Source: Humibacter sp. RRB41 (GTDB lineage Bacteria; Actinomycetota; Actinomycetes; Actinomycetales; Microbacteriaceae). From it: 64,000 bases of DNA. The stretch covers positions 1-64,000 of the forward strand of contig NZ_JAKWJQ010000004.1 of assembly GCF_022761015.1 (NCBI RefSeq), read 5' to 3'. Positions 43,537-51,879 of the stretch are shown piece after piece; position 1 is the stretch's first letter; each line of letters opens with the position of its first letter. Position numbers and translations under genes: made by a program. A model generated the notes under the pieces. It did no database searches, was not told where the DNA came from, and worked only from the letters and a program-made list of their open reading frames with translations.

Positions 43537-44121
43537 ATGGCCCGCGCACTCCTCATCATCGACGTGCAGAACGACTTCACCGAAGGCGGGGCGCTCGGCG
43601 TCGACGGAGGAGCCGCTGTGGCAGCTGGCGTGACGGAACTGCTGCGCAGCCATCCGGACCGTTACGACCTCGTGATCGCCTCGCGCGACTGGCACAACGA
43701 CTCGGACGACAACGGCGGACATTTCGCGCAGGATGCCGCCCCCGACTACGTCACTACCTGGCCGGTGCACTGTGTTTCGGGCACGCGGGGCGCCGAGTAC
43801 CATCCGGCGCTCGACGAGTCGCTCATCGACGTGCACATCAAGAAGGGTCAGGGCGTGCCCGCCTATTCGATCTACGAGGGCACGGCGGACGACGGCCGAA
43901 CACTCACCCGGGTGTTGGATGACGCGGCCGTGACCGATGTCGAGGTGGTCGGGATCGCCACGGACTACTGCGTGCGCGCCTCAGCGCTCGACGCCCTAGG
44001 CGACGGCAGGGGCGTCACGGTGCTCACCGACTTGATTGCGGGAGTGGCTGCGGAGTCGAGCGAGCGAGCGCTGCACGAACTGCGAGCCGCCGGAGCAGTA
44101 GTGACCCCGCTGGTCGAGTAG
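43537..44121 (+). CDS. pncA: Nicotinamidase (isochorismatase family)
   Basis: The 194-residue hydrolase converts nicotinamide to nicotinate in NAD salvage. The catalytic Asp is in IIDVQNDFTEGG, the Lys in IDVHIKKGQG and the Cys in GIATDYCVRASA; the metal-binding DWHND and HFAQD residues are also visible. This order distinguishes nicotinamidases from other isochorismatases. The last residues PLVE and the TAG stop come from an interspersed repeat. Confidence 0.92.
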   Translation: MARALLIIDVQNDFTEGGALGVDGGAAVAAGVTELLRSHPDRYDLVIASRDWHNDSDDNGGHFAQDAAPDYVTTWPVHCVSGTRGAEYHPALDESLIDVHIKKGQGVPAYSIYEGTADDGRTLTRVLDDAAVTDVEVVGIATDYCVRASALDALGDGRGVTVLTDLIAGVAAESSERALHELRAAGAVVTPLVE

Positions 44122-44153
44122 CGCGCGGCGCAGCCGCACGCGTATCGAGACCC
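44110..44153. repeat. Interspersed GGTCGAGTAGCG...CGTATCGAGACC repeat, copy 3
   Basis: This copy is full length: CTGGTCGAGTAGCG, a GC-rich middle and CGTATCGAGACCC. Its outer ends are partly complementary (GGTCGA / TCGAGACC), giving a hairpin. It supplies the last codons and stop of the nicotinamidase gene and ends four bases before the small membrane protein's stop. Confidence 0.8.
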
Positions 44154-44157
44154 GAAC

Positions 44158-44319
44158 CTAGTGGTGTGCTTCCTCGAGCGCGTAGTGCTCCACGTCGACG
44201 ATCGCCGAACGCTCCGGATGCGCGGCCCTGGTCTTGGCATCCTTGGCAGCGTCGTACAGGCACCAGAAGCAGAACAGCCCCATGATCACCGCGCCGGCAA
44301 TGAAGACGATGTACTCCAC
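44158..44319 (-). CDS. 53-residue single-helix membrane protein (hypothetical)
   Basis: A short minus-strand ORF begins at GTG 44319 with a strong ribosome-binding site (GAAAGGAAG) about six bases upstream and ends at TAG 44158. The product starts MEYIVFIAGAVIMGLFCFWC, one membrane helix with two Cys, followed by a charged cytoplasmic tail (DAAKDAKTRAAHPERSAIVD) that ends LEEAHH. The tail has GC-rich third positions as in the other genes. No family is recognised. Confidence 0.65.
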   Translation of the reverse strand: MEYIVFIAGAVIMGLFCFWCLYDAAKDAKTRAAHPERSAIVDVEHYALEEAHH

Positions 44320-44403
44320 GGGCCACTTCCTTTCGTCGGCATATGCGCATCCACTTTACCGTGCGCCGGCACGCCGCTCGCGCTGCGATCGCTCTTCGAC
44401 AGG

Positions 44404-45117
44404 TCAGGAGACGTAGCCGGATCCGGTCGTCGAAATCAGGCCGGACAGATCACTGAACACGATGGCCAGTTTGATGCTCACCAAGACGATGGCGATCACG
44501 GTCGCGGCGACGAGGCCCCAGATCGGCCACAGTGCGTCGCCGGCGCCGCGCCGGCGCACGACGACGGTGCGGCCGATCACGTAAACGAAAGAAGAGAGGA
44601 ACGACCATGCCCAGTGGAACGGGTGGGTGAATCCCCGCCGACGGAGTTCTCGCTGGTCGAAGTAGGAGAACATCACGACGAGGCCGTAGATCACGAAGCT
44701 CAGCAGATCGAGGAGAAGAATCGATACGACGAACACCGATATCGACGAGGCGAACGGACCCGTGTCGCCGGTCCCTCCGGTTCCGGCCGACCCGAACGCG
44801 ACGACCGCTCGGAAATACCCGGTGAAGTCGAAGAACATGAAGGCGATGGTCGGCAGCAAGGGCAGCCCGACCACGAGCCAGACCTGCCAGGTCAGCGACG
44901 ACGTGCCAGGGGCGACCGGCGGATAGACCACCGGGCCTGCGACCGCATAAGCGTTCTGCGCGTAGGGGTTCTGTGCGTACACGTTCTGCTGCGGTGCGGC
45001 CTGCGTGTGCTCCGTCCAGCGGATGCCGTCCCACCAGCGCTGTCCACCCGGATTCTGCGGATCGGGATCCGCGTACCACCCGGCGGGAGTCGGCTGCTGC
45101 TGGTTCGGGGTGCTCAT
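44404..45117 (-). CDS. DUF2510 domain membrane protein
   Basis: The 237-residue protein begins with a DUF2510 motif (PAGWYADPDPQNPGGQRWWD, then WTEH), a short Trp-rich domain common in actinobacterial membrane proteins. A Gln/Asn/Tyr-rich linker (NVYAQNPYAQNAYAV) follows, then four helices at residues about 75-95, 120-150, 170-190 and 198-222. No enzymatic motif is seen. It is divergent from the S4-domain gene. Confidence 0.85.
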   Translation of the reverse strand: MSTPNQQQPTPAGWYADPDPQNPGGQRWWDGIRWTEHTQAAPQQNVYAQNPYAQNAYAVAGPVVYPPVAPGTSSLTWQVWLVVGLPLLPTIAFMFFDFTGYFRAVVAFGSAGTGGTGDTGPFASSISVFVVSILLLDLLSFVIYGLVVMFSYFDQRELRRRGFTHPFHWAWSFLSSFVYVIGRTVVVRRRGAGDALWPIWGLVAATVIAIVLVSIKLAIVFSDLSGLISTTGSGYVS

Positions 45118-45267
45118 CGAGATCGCTCCACTTCATCGAGCCTGACGCACGGGCGACGCGAAGGCACTGACGTGCATCCGTGGATCGCGCATGGGGACGC
45201 GGGCGAGCGTAGCGCACGGCGACATCCGATGCCTATGAACGTTGCGGCACGTGCCTACCATGGGTCG

Positions 45268-45636
45268 ATGGCCGAGACGACGACACGTGCCGACATCTGG
45301 GTCTGGTCGGTGCGGTTCTACAAGACCCGTTCGATGGCCACTGCGGCCTGCAAGGCCGGGCATGTGAAGGTCAACGGCGAGCGTGCGAAGCCGGCCCAGG
45401 TGGTGCGTGCCGGCGACGAGATTCGGGTTCAGACCGACAGGGAGCACGTCGTCGAGGTGCGCGGCATCCTCACCAAGCGCGTTGGGGCGCCGATCGCCCA
45501 GGCGGCCTACCTGGACAAGACACCTGCACTGCCGCCACGGGTGGAGCAGCCGAGTTCCGTGCTGCGCGAGCGCGGTGCCGGCCGCCCGACCAAGCGCGAA
45601 CGACGCGAGCTCGAACGGCTTCGCGGGCGCGACTGA
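45268..45636 (+). CDS. S4-domain RNA-binding protein (RqcP/Hsp15-like)
   Basis: The 122-residue basic protein has an S4 domain at residues 8-65 (DIWVWSVRFYKTRSMATAAC, then GHVKVNGERAKPAQVVRAGD) and a positively charged tail (GRPTKRERRELERLRGRD). It matches the RqcP/Hsp15 group that binds stalled 50S-nascent chain complexes and aids ribosome quality control. ATG 45268 fits the family start. Confidence 0.88.
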   Translation: MAETTTRADIWVWSVRFYKTRSMATAACKAGHVKVNGERAKPAQVVRAGDEIRVQTDREHVVEVRGILTKRVGAPIAQAAYLDKTPALPPRVEQPSSVLRERGAGRPTKRERRELERLRGRD

Positions 45637-45673
45637 CGACCGATGCTGTCGACGGCGTACTGAAGCAGCACTC

Positions 45674-45892
45674 CTAGGACGAGGCAGGCAGCGGCGCCAC
45701 CACGAAGAAATGCCAGCCGAGCCACCACCAGAACACGATGATCGTGATGCGGATGGCTCTGGATGCCATCACCCGGTCGAGGAGTGTACCGAACGGGGCG
45801 ACCCTGTCGGGCGCGCGTCTGCCGTACCAGGCAAGCACCAGACCGAAGACGCCGACAGCGATGAATCCTGCGATCGTGATGAAGCGACTCAC
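45674..45892 (-). CDS. Small two-helix membrane protein (DUF6186-like)
   Basis: The 72-residue product starts at GTG 45892, nine bases after GAGGAGGGG, and overlaps the stop of the upstream gene (GTGA). It has helices at about 2-20 (FITIAGFIAVGVFGLVLAWY) and 48-68, the second with a striking WWWLGWHFF segment. The pattern resembles small proteins annotated DUF6186 in this family; function unknown. It is probably co-translated with the gene at 45889-46554. Confidence 0.7.
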   Translation of the reverse strand: MSRFITIAGFIAVGVFGLVLAWYGRRAPDRVAPFGTLLDRVMASRAIRITIIVFWWWLGWHFFVVAPLPASS

Positions 45893-46554
45893 GAGCGACG
45901 TCCCCTCCTCAGGAATGCGGCGCCGGCGATCAGCCAGATGGCGGCGCACGCCGCCCTGCCGACCGGGTTGGCGACGATCGGATCGAGCAGGTCCGACAGC
46001 GGCGGATGATCGAAGTCCGCCTGCGCGGAGGGCATCGCGAGAAAGAAGGAGCCGAGCTCCCACAGGCACAGGAAGATTCCCGCGGCTGACCACAGAACCG
46101 CCGATCGCCGCAGCGCTCGCCGAAGCGTGACATCCCGCCCCTCGCGATTCGGCGCGGGATCCGACGGCAGCGGATCGTCGCGCCACGCGACGATCAACGC
46201 CGTGGCCCCGATGACCGCAACGGTGATCAGGTCGGCCAGGCCGAACTGCGGTGCGAACGTGATCACCGCGACGGCGACGGCGCCGAGCGTGACCTGCGCT
46301 GCGAGGTGAAGACGGGGAAGGGGGTAGCGGTCGAGCGCGCGCAGCCAGCCACCGGCATCCGCGAGCAGTGCGAGCCCCGCTGCGAGAAAGAAGACTCCGT
46401 CGACCGGCGCGCCGCGGTAGAGCTGGAACGAGCCGGCGAGCACGAGGATGGCGATCCACCACCAGTCCCGACGCATCCGTGCCGCGACCCCGACCCTCGG
46501 AATGCGTGAACCCGTCTCGCCGCGCCGCGACGGCCGCCAGGACTGATCGGTCAT
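45889..46554 (-). CDS. Membrane protein of unknown function, six helices
   Basis: The 221-residue product has a basic N-terminus (WRPSRRGETGSRIPR) and about six membrane helices, among them WWWIAILVLAGSFQLY, HLAAQVTLGAVAVAVITFA and SAVLWSAAGIFLCLWELGSF. No known motif is seen. It starts two bases after the acyl-CoA dehydrogenase stop and overlaps the small gene at 45674, so the three may be one operon. Confidence 0.75.
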   Translation of the reverse strand: MTDQSWRPSRRGETGSRIPRVGVAARMRRDWWWIAILVLAGSFQLYRGAPVDGVFFLAAGLALLADAGGWLRALDRYPLPRLHLAAQVTLGAVAVAVITFAPQFGLADLITVAVIGATALIVAWRDDPLPSDPAPNREGRDVTLRRALRRSAVLWSAAGIFLCLWELGSFFLAMPSAQADFDHPPLSDLLDPIVANPVGRAACAAIWLIAGAAFLRRGRRS

Positions 46555-46556
46555 CG

Positions 46557-47720
46557 TCAGTCCTCGACCGGGCCGAGCCAGGCCGTCGCCACCGTCGAGT
46601 GGGCCGACTCGTCGTCGGAGGGATGGAACATGCCGGCGAGCACGTCACGGTAGAGCCGCCCGAGCTCGCTGGAGGTGAAGTAGCTGCCGCCGCCGGAGAC
46701 CCGGATCGCCTTGTCGACGACGTCACGGGCCGTCTCGGTCGCCCGTACCTTCATGCCGACGAGCTTCGCGAACCACTGGTTGCCGTGGTCGGTGAGCGCG
46801 TCGACGTCTGCGGTGATGGCATCCAGCTGCGGGTACAGCGCGTCCTGCGCGATCGCGGCGTCGGCGATGCGCCATCGGATGTCCGGGTCCTGCGAGTACG
46901 CGCGCCCGTCGTTCTTCATCGAGGTGCGTCGTTTCACGGCCTCGACTGCGAGCTCCAGTGCCCGCTGACCGATACCCGTGTACACAGCGGCGAGCAGCAG
47001 CTCGAAGCTCGAGAAGATGCCGAACGTGAGCGGGTCGGCGTTCGGGCCGGGATCCAGCCTCCTCACGATGCGGTCGGCCCGCGCGTGAACCCCGTCGAGC
47101 TTCGTGGAATTCGACTGGCTCGCGCGCATGCCGATCGTGTCCCAGTCGTCGAGAATCGTGAAGCCGCCGGCGACCCGGTCGATGAATCCGAAGACGATCT
47201 TCGGTGCATCGGTGCTCGTGGAGTCCAGCCCCATCGTGCCGAGACGTGTCCAGGCCGGCGAGAGCGAGGTGAAGATCTTCGTGCCGTGGAACGTGTAGCC
47301 GCCTTCGCCGTCCGGGCGGGCATCCGTACGCGACCCGAACAGTACGAGGTCGTTGCCGCCCTCGCTGATGCCGAAGCCGAACACTTCATCGGCTCCTGCC
47401 TCGCGTTGCAGAAACTCGAGCGTGTCGTCGCCGCGATCACGCATCGCCTTCGCGACGCCGGTCCACACCAGGTGCATGTTGACGGCGAGTGCCGTCGCAG
47501 GGGCCGCGGATGCGAGCCGTACCTGCTCGCGAGCCACGTCGCGCAGCTGCAGTCCCAGTCCGCCGAACTCGGTCGGCACGAGGGCGCGCAGGTAGCCGGC
47601 ATCCTTCAACTCGGCGAGATCTTCGGCGAAGAAGGCATTGTCGTGGTCATAGCCCGCCGCGCGCGAACGGATGCGCTGCAGCAGCGAATCGGACAGAACC
47701 TTGACGGCGGACTCGGTCAC
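46557..47720 (-). CDS. Acyl-CoA dehydrogenase family flavoprotein
   Basis: The 387-residue protein has the three-domain acyl-CoA dehydrogenase fold: an N-terminal helical part (LKDAGYLRALVPTEFGGLGL), a beta domain (GFGISEGGNDLVLFGS, HGTKIFTSLSPAW) and a C-terminal helical part (YTGIGQRALELAVEAVKRRT, VSGGGSYFTSSELGRLYRDV). The usual catalytic Glu position is not obvious, so it may be a DszC/hydroxylase-like member. The start is GTG 47720. Confidence 0.85.
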   Translation of the reverse strand: MTESAVKVLSDSLLQRIRSRAAGYDHDNAFFAEDLAELKDAGYLRALVPTEFGGLGLQLRDVAREQVRLASAAPATALAVNMHLVWTGVAKAMRDRGDDTLEFLQREAGADEVFGFGISEGGNDLVLFGSRTDARPDGEGGYTFHGTKIFTSLSPAWTRLGTMGLDSTSTDAPKIVFGFIDRVAGGFTILDDWDTIGMRASQSNSTKLDGVHARADRIVRRLDPGPNADPLTFGIFSSFELLLAAVYTGIGQRALELAVEAVKRRTSMKNDGRAYSQDPDIRWRIADAAIAQDALYPQLDAITADVDALTDHGNQWFAKLVGMKVRATETARDVVDKAIRVSGGGSYFTSSELGRLYRDVLAGMFHPSDDESAHSTVATAWLGPVED

Positions 47721-47783
47721 GATCCTCAGGCTACGCCCAGGCGTGCAGAGGGCATCGCTTGCACGCACCAGTATCGTGGCCGC

Positions 47784-48800
47784 ATGCAGCAACGCCCACT
47801 CGGCCGAACAGGCCGCACCGTGTCCGTGATCGGTCTGGGAACCTGGCAGCTCGGGGGTGACTGGGGGAGCGTGAACGAGAGCGATGCACTCGACGTGCTC
47901 GAGGCATCCGCTGAGGCGGGCGTCACGTTCTTCGACACCGCCGACGTGTACGGCGACGGTCGGAGCGAGAGCATCATCGGCAGGTTCCGCGGAGCGCATC
48001 CGGATGCCGGCATCATCGTCGCCACGAAGATGGGCCGCCGCGTCGATCAGGTGCCCGAGAACTACACGCTGGCGAACTTCCGCCAGTGGGTCGACCGCTC
48101 GCGCGCCAACCTGCGCACCGACACGCTCGACCTCGTTCAACTGCACTGCCCGCCGACCGCCGTCTACTCGAGCGACGAGGTCTTCGACGCGCTCGACACC
48201 CTCGTCGACGAGGGCGCGATCGCGAACTACGGCGTCAGCGTCGAGCGCGTGGACGAGGCGCTCACCGCCATCGCACGCCCGAACGTGGCGACCGTGCAGA
48301 TCATCCTCAACGCGTTCCGGCTGAAGCCGCTCGAGCGCGTGCTGCCGGCAGCGCAGGAGGCCGGCGTCGGCATCATCGCGCGCGTACCGCTGGCATCCGG
48401 TCTGCTCAGCGGCAGATACACGAAGGACACGGTCTTCGCGCCGCAGGACCACCGCACGTTCAACAGGCACGGCGAGGCGTTCGATGTTGGCGAGACGTTC
48501 TCCGGCGTCGACTTCGCCACCGGGGTCGAGGCGGCCGGAAGGTTCGCGGATGCCGTTGCAGCCGTTCGCGACGCGCAGAACATCGACTGCGCCGACAAGC
48601 TCACCCCCGCCAAGGCGGCCATCGCGTGGGTGGCGCAGCAGCCCGGCGTGAGTTCCGTGATTCCCGGCGCGAGGAATGTCGATCAGGCGCGCTCGAATGC
48701 CGCTGCGGGTTCCGTGCCGGCGCTCGGCGATGACTTCGACCAGGCAGTGCACGACATCTACGACGAATACATTCGAGCAGGCGTCCACGACAAGTGGTGA
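47784..48800 (+). CDS. Aldo/keto reductase
   Basis: The 338-residue NADPH-dependent reductase is a TIM barrel with the AKR catalytic tetrad: Asp and Tyr in FFDTADVYGDGRSE, Lys in IIVATKMGRR and His in LDLVQLHCPP. The cofactor end is VSSVIPGARNVDQARSN. It follows the pattern of YajO/PhdYeFe-like general aldehyde and ketone reductases. It is divergent from the acyl-CoA dehydrogenase gene, and a perfect inverted repeat follows its stop. Confidence 0.9.
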   Translation: MQQRPLGRTGRTVSVIGLGTWQLGGDWGSVNESDALDVLEASAEAGVTFFDTADVYGDGRSESIIGRFRGAHPDAGIIVATKMGRRVDQVPENYTLANFRQWVDRSRANLRTDTLDLVQLHCPPTAVYSSDEVFDALDTLVDEGAIANYGVSVERVDEALTAIARPNVATVQIILNAFRLKPLERVLPAAQEAGVGIIARVPLASGLLSGRYTKDTVFAPQDHRTFNRHGEAFDVGETFSGVDFATGVEAAGRFADAVAAVRDAQNIDCADKLTPAKAAIAWVAQQPGVSSVIPGARNVDQARSNAAAGSVPALGDDFDQAVHDIYDEYIRAGVHDKW

Positions 48801-48814
48801 GCCTCGGTTCTGCA

Positions 48815-48883
48815 CCACAATTCAGGACATGCGGGTGGGCGTCGACATATCCGTCACCGGTGACCGTATGTCCTGAATTGTGG
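48815..48883. repeat. Perfect 16-bp inverted repeat element with inner palindrome
   Basis: CCACAATTCAGGACAT (48815-48830) and ATGTCCTGAATTGTGG (48868-48883) are exact reverse complements. The 37-base centre itself holds the 12-bp palindrome GTCACCGGTGAC (48853-48864) and GTCGAC. The arms are much more AT-rich than the surrounding DNA. It looks like a miniature mobile or REP-type element or a strong bidirectional terminator. Confidence 0.85.
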
Positions 48884-49005
48884 AGAGCACCTGAGCGCAC
48901 CACACCACGAGGGCACACCCTGGCGCCGTTTCCGGCAGCACGCGCACACTGAGCTCAGAGACCGAGTTGACAGGCCGGCGAGCGTTCGGCAGAGAGGAGG
49001 CCGTC

Positions 49006-50391
49006 ATGGACGATGGCATCGACGACGTGTTCGCCGGCGCGGAGATGGTGACTCCTGCGCCGAAGACCGAGTTCCCGAAGGGCGAACGCCCTGCGAAGGA
49101 TGTCTACCAACTCGTACGCGACGAGCTCCTGCTCGACGGCGTGGCGCGCATGAACCTCGCGACGTTCTGCACCACGTGGTTGGAGCCCGAAGCCGAGAAG
49201 CTGATGGCGGATTCGATCGCGAAGAACATCATCGACAAGGACGAGTACCCGCAGACGGCGGAGATCGAACGGCGCTGCGTCGCGCTCGTCGCCGACCTCT
49301 TCCACGCGCCGGATCCAGCGCATGCCGTCGGAACCTCGACGACAGGATCGAGTGAAGCCGCGATGCTCGCCGGGCTGGCGGCGAAGTGGCGCTGGCGAGC
49401 GAAGCGCAGGGCGGCGAACGCCGACAGCACTCGGCCCAACCTGGTCTGCGGCTCCGTGCAGGTCTGCTGGGAGAAGTTCGCCAGGTACTTCGACGTCGAG
49501 CTGCGCCAGGTGCCGATGCCGGAGGGATATCTGCTCACGCCAGAGGATGCCGTTGCGCACTGCGACGAGAACACCATCGCGGTGGTCGCGACGTTCGGCC
49601 AGACCTTCACCGGTCTGTTCGAAGATGTCTCTGCCATCTCGGCCGCACTCGACGACCTGCAGGGGCGAACGGGCCTCGACATCCCACTGCACGTCGACGC
49701 CGCATCAGGCGGCTTCGTTGCGCCGTTCTGCGCGCCGGACGTCGTCTGGGACTTCCGCCTGCCGAGGGTGAAGTCCATCAATGCGTCGGGACACAAGACG
49801 GGACTGGCCCCGCTCGGCAGCGGCTGGGCGATCTGGCGGGAGCCCGCCGACCTGCCAGACGAACTCGTCTTCGACGTGAACTACCTGGGCGGTGACATGC
49901 CGACGTTCACACTGAACTTCTCCCGGCCGGGAGGACAGGTGATCACGTCGTATTACACGTTCCTGCGGTTGGGGAGGAACGGATACACCAAGGTGCAGAG
50001 CGCGGCCTATACCGTTGCGCAGCGGATCGCGGCGGGCATCCGCTCGTTCGATCGGTTCGACATGGTGTTCGACGGGGATCCGCTGAAGGGCATCCCGGCC
50101 GTGACCTGGACGGCACGCGGCGACGATGCCCTGCTGTTCGACCTCGCCCAGCAGCTGCGGATGCGCGGTTGGCTCGTGCCCGCCTACACGCTTCCGCCCG
50201 ACCGGCAGAGCATCCCGGTGCAGCGCGTCGTGGTGCGGCACGGCATGAGCGTCGACATGGCGGATCTGCTGCTAGCGGACATCCGCCGGTCGCTCGACGA
50301 GCTGTCGACGCTGCCGGGCGGGGTGCACGTCGAAGCGGCGAACTCGACGGGGTTCAACCACAACGCGACTCCTCGCATCGCCCACGCCTGA
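49006..50391 (+). CDS. gadB: Glutamate decarboxylase
   Basis: The 461-residue PLP enzyme converts glutamate to 4-aminobutyrate, consuming a proton. The PLP lysine is Lys264 in SINASGHKTGLAPLG, and HVDAASGGFVAPF binds the cofactor. The N-terminal YQLVRDELLLDGVARMNLATF matches bacterial GAD, and the C-terminal His in the SGFxH-like region is retained as STGFNHN. ATG 49006 follows GAGAGGAGG. No glutamate/GABA antiporter is adjacent; the neighbouring MFS gene is convergent. Confidence 0.95.
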   Translation: MDDGIDDVFAGAEMVTPAPKTEFPKGERPAKDVYQLVRDELLLDGVARMNLATFCTTWLEPEAEKLMADSIAKNIIDKDEYPQTAEIERRCVALVADLFHAPDPAHAVGTSTTGSSEAAMLAGLAAKWRWRAKRRAANADSTRPNLVCGSVQVCWEKFARYFDVELRQVPMPEGYLLTPEDAVAHCDENTIAVVATFGQTFTGLFEDVSAISAALDDLQGRTGLDIPLHVDAASGGFVAPFCAPDVVWDFRLPRVKSINASGHKTGLAPLGSGWAIWREPADLPDELVFDVNYLGGDMPTFTLNFSRPGGQVITSYYTFLRLGRNGYTKVQSAAYTVAQRIAAGIRSFDRFDMVFDGDPLKGIPAVTWTARGDDALLFDLAQQLRMRGWLVPAYTLPPDRQSIPVQRVVVRHGMSVDMADLLLADIRRSLDELSTLPGGVHVEAANSTGFNHNATPRIAHA

Positions 50392-50410
50392 GGGGTCGGG
50401 CTGGAGCCGA

Positions 50411-51622
50411 TCAGCTGGGCTGGACGGACACCGGCTCGGTGTCCGGGATCGGGCTGGCGTCTCGTCCGCGCAGATCGGGATGCCAGCGCTTGCCGATCAG
50501 CGGCACGAGCGCGCCGACCGCGGCCATCGCCGCCGCGACCCAGAACGCGCCGACCGCCGAGTAGCGGTCGATCAGGAATCCGGCAACGGCGCTGCCGAGC
50601 GCGGCGCCGATGAGCTGTCCCGTGCCGACCCAGCCGTACGCCTCAGCGGTGTCGGAGAATTTCACGCTCGACGAGACGATCGCGAAGATCACGGCGAGAG
50701 CAGGAGCGATGCCGGCGCCGGCTATCACGAGCAGGGCGGCGAGCCACCAGACGTTCGTGATCCAGAGGCTGGCGAGCACGATGCCGACGAAGACGATCAG
50801 CATGCGCCGTGCCAGCGCCCAGGGGCCGATCGGCAACGAGCCGAGCGCAAACCCGCCGGCGAGCGATCCGAGCGACCAGATGGCGAGCACGATGCCGGCC
50901 TCCGGCCCTTGCGCGCCGAAGTTGGCGATGACACCGGCCTCGATGGCCGCGCACGAACCGACGAGCAGGAAGCCGACGATCGTCGCCAGCAGCACGGTCG
51001 GGCGACGCAGCACGACGCCGAACCTGCGCTTGCTGCGAGGGATGCGCACGCGTCCGAGCTCGGGCGACACGATGAACCACGCGCCGCCGCCGAGCATGAC
51101 GGCCGCGCAGACCAGCAGGCCGATCGTGGTGGAGATCTGAGTGGCGATGAACGTGATGACCACGGGGCCGGCGATCCAGATGATCTCCTGTGCAGAGGCA
51201 TCGAGGGAGAACAGCGGAGTGAGCAGACGCGAGTTGACCAGCTTGGGATAGATCGTTCGCACGGCAGGTTGAACAGGGGGCGTCGCGAGTCCGCCGACCA
51301 GTGCGGCGACCATCGTGAGCGGAATCGGCATGATCACCAGCGCGATCAGCACCACGGATGCCGCGCACACCACGGTGGTCACGGTCAGCACGGGACGCAT
51401 GCCGACGCGGCCCATCAGGCGACTGGTGAGGGGGCCGGCGACACCCTGGCCGACGCTCGCCGCAGCCAGAACGAGGCCGGCGGCGCCGTACGTGTGGTGC
51501 ACGTGCTCGACGTGCGTGAGCAGGGCGAGTGAGAGCATCCCACTGGGGAATCTCGCGGTCAGCTGCGCGGCGATGATCCGCCCGACTCCGGGCGTCTTCA
51601 TCAGGTCTTTGTAGGCGCTCAC
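50411..51622 (-). CDS. MFS transporter
   Basis: The 403-residue protein has 12 predicted helices. The loop-2/3 region reads RLMGRVGMRPVLT, a recognisable MFS motif A variant, and a cytoplasmic segment around residue 200 (RIPRSKRRFGVVLRR) separates the halves. It resembles actinobacterial YbfB/SotB-like exporters of unknown substrate. It is transcribed away from nrdA. Confidence 0.88.
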   Translation of the reverse strand: MSAYKDLMKTPGVGRIIAAQLTARFPSGMLSLALLTHVEHVHHTYGAAGLVLAAASVGQGVAGPLTSRLMGRVGMRPVLTVTTVVCAASVVLIALVIMPIPLTMVAALVGGLATPPVQPAVRTIYPKLVNSRLLTPLFSLDASAQEIIWIAGPVVITFIATQISTTIGLLVCAAVMLGGGAWFIVSPELGRVRIPRSKRRFGVVLRRPTVLLATIVGFLLVGSCAAIEAGVIANFGAQGPEAGIVLAIWSLGSLAGGFALGSLPIGPWALARRMLIVFVGIVLASLWITNVWWLAALLVIAGAGIAPALAVIFAIVSSSVKFSDTAEAYGWVGTGQLIGAALGSAVAGFLIDRYSAVGAFWVAAAMAAVGALVPLIGKRWHPDLRGRDASPIPDTEPVSVQPS

Positions 51623-51694
51623 TAGCGTTCGAGTCTATCGGCCGCGGGGACCCGAAGAGGAGGAGAGCACGGTCGCTTCCCTTACCACCAACCC

Positions 51695-51741
51695 TGTGGA
51701 AACTGGGGATAACTCGGCGAAGTTTTCCACATTCTGTGGAC
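51695..51741. promoter_or_regulatory. Cluster of DnaA-box-like sites upstream of nrdA
   Basis: Four sequences near the DnaA box TTATCCACA lie within 47 bp: TGTGGAAA (51695), TGGGGATAA (51704), TTTTCCACA (51723) and TGTGGAC (51735), in both orientations. DnaA controls nrd genes in other bacteria. The rest of the 404-bp gap 51623-52026 holds NrdR-like boxes and a leader ORF. Confidence 0.55.
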
Positions 51742-51751
51742 GACACGCCCA

Positions 51752-51795
51752 CTACATCTGGGGTTAACCGCTGGCGGGTACCCCGCTATATAGTG
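51752..51795 (+). promoter_or_regulatory. NrdR-box-like pair and -10 element of the nrd operon
   Basis: CTACATCTGG (51752-51761) and CTATATAGTG (51786-51795) resemble the NrdR box core CWATATATWG, with starts 34 bp apart; typical pairs are about 31-32 bp apart. The second includes TATATA, which could serve as the -10 element. NrdR represses ribonucleotide reductase genes when dATP is high. Confidence 0.5.
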
Positions 51796-51879
51796 ATCAC
51801 ACGCCGGTTGAGTCGGGGGCCTTCCTGAAGCTGGCAGAGCGTTTCGACAGTGTCTGCACGAGTGTCGGAGGCCTGTCGG

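Noticed and set aside
41001-43922. A very long plus-strand open frame (over 900 codons) across the ABC/LolA-like operon
   Set aside because: It is an antisense shadow produced by GC-rich codon bias; its translation is Arg/Pro/His-rich with no domain, while the minus-strand genes have clear motifs.
49006-51622. Glutamate-dependent acid resistance system (decarboxylase plus antiporter)
   Set aside because: The adjacent transporter is a convergent MFS protein, not an APC-family glutamate/GABA antiporter.
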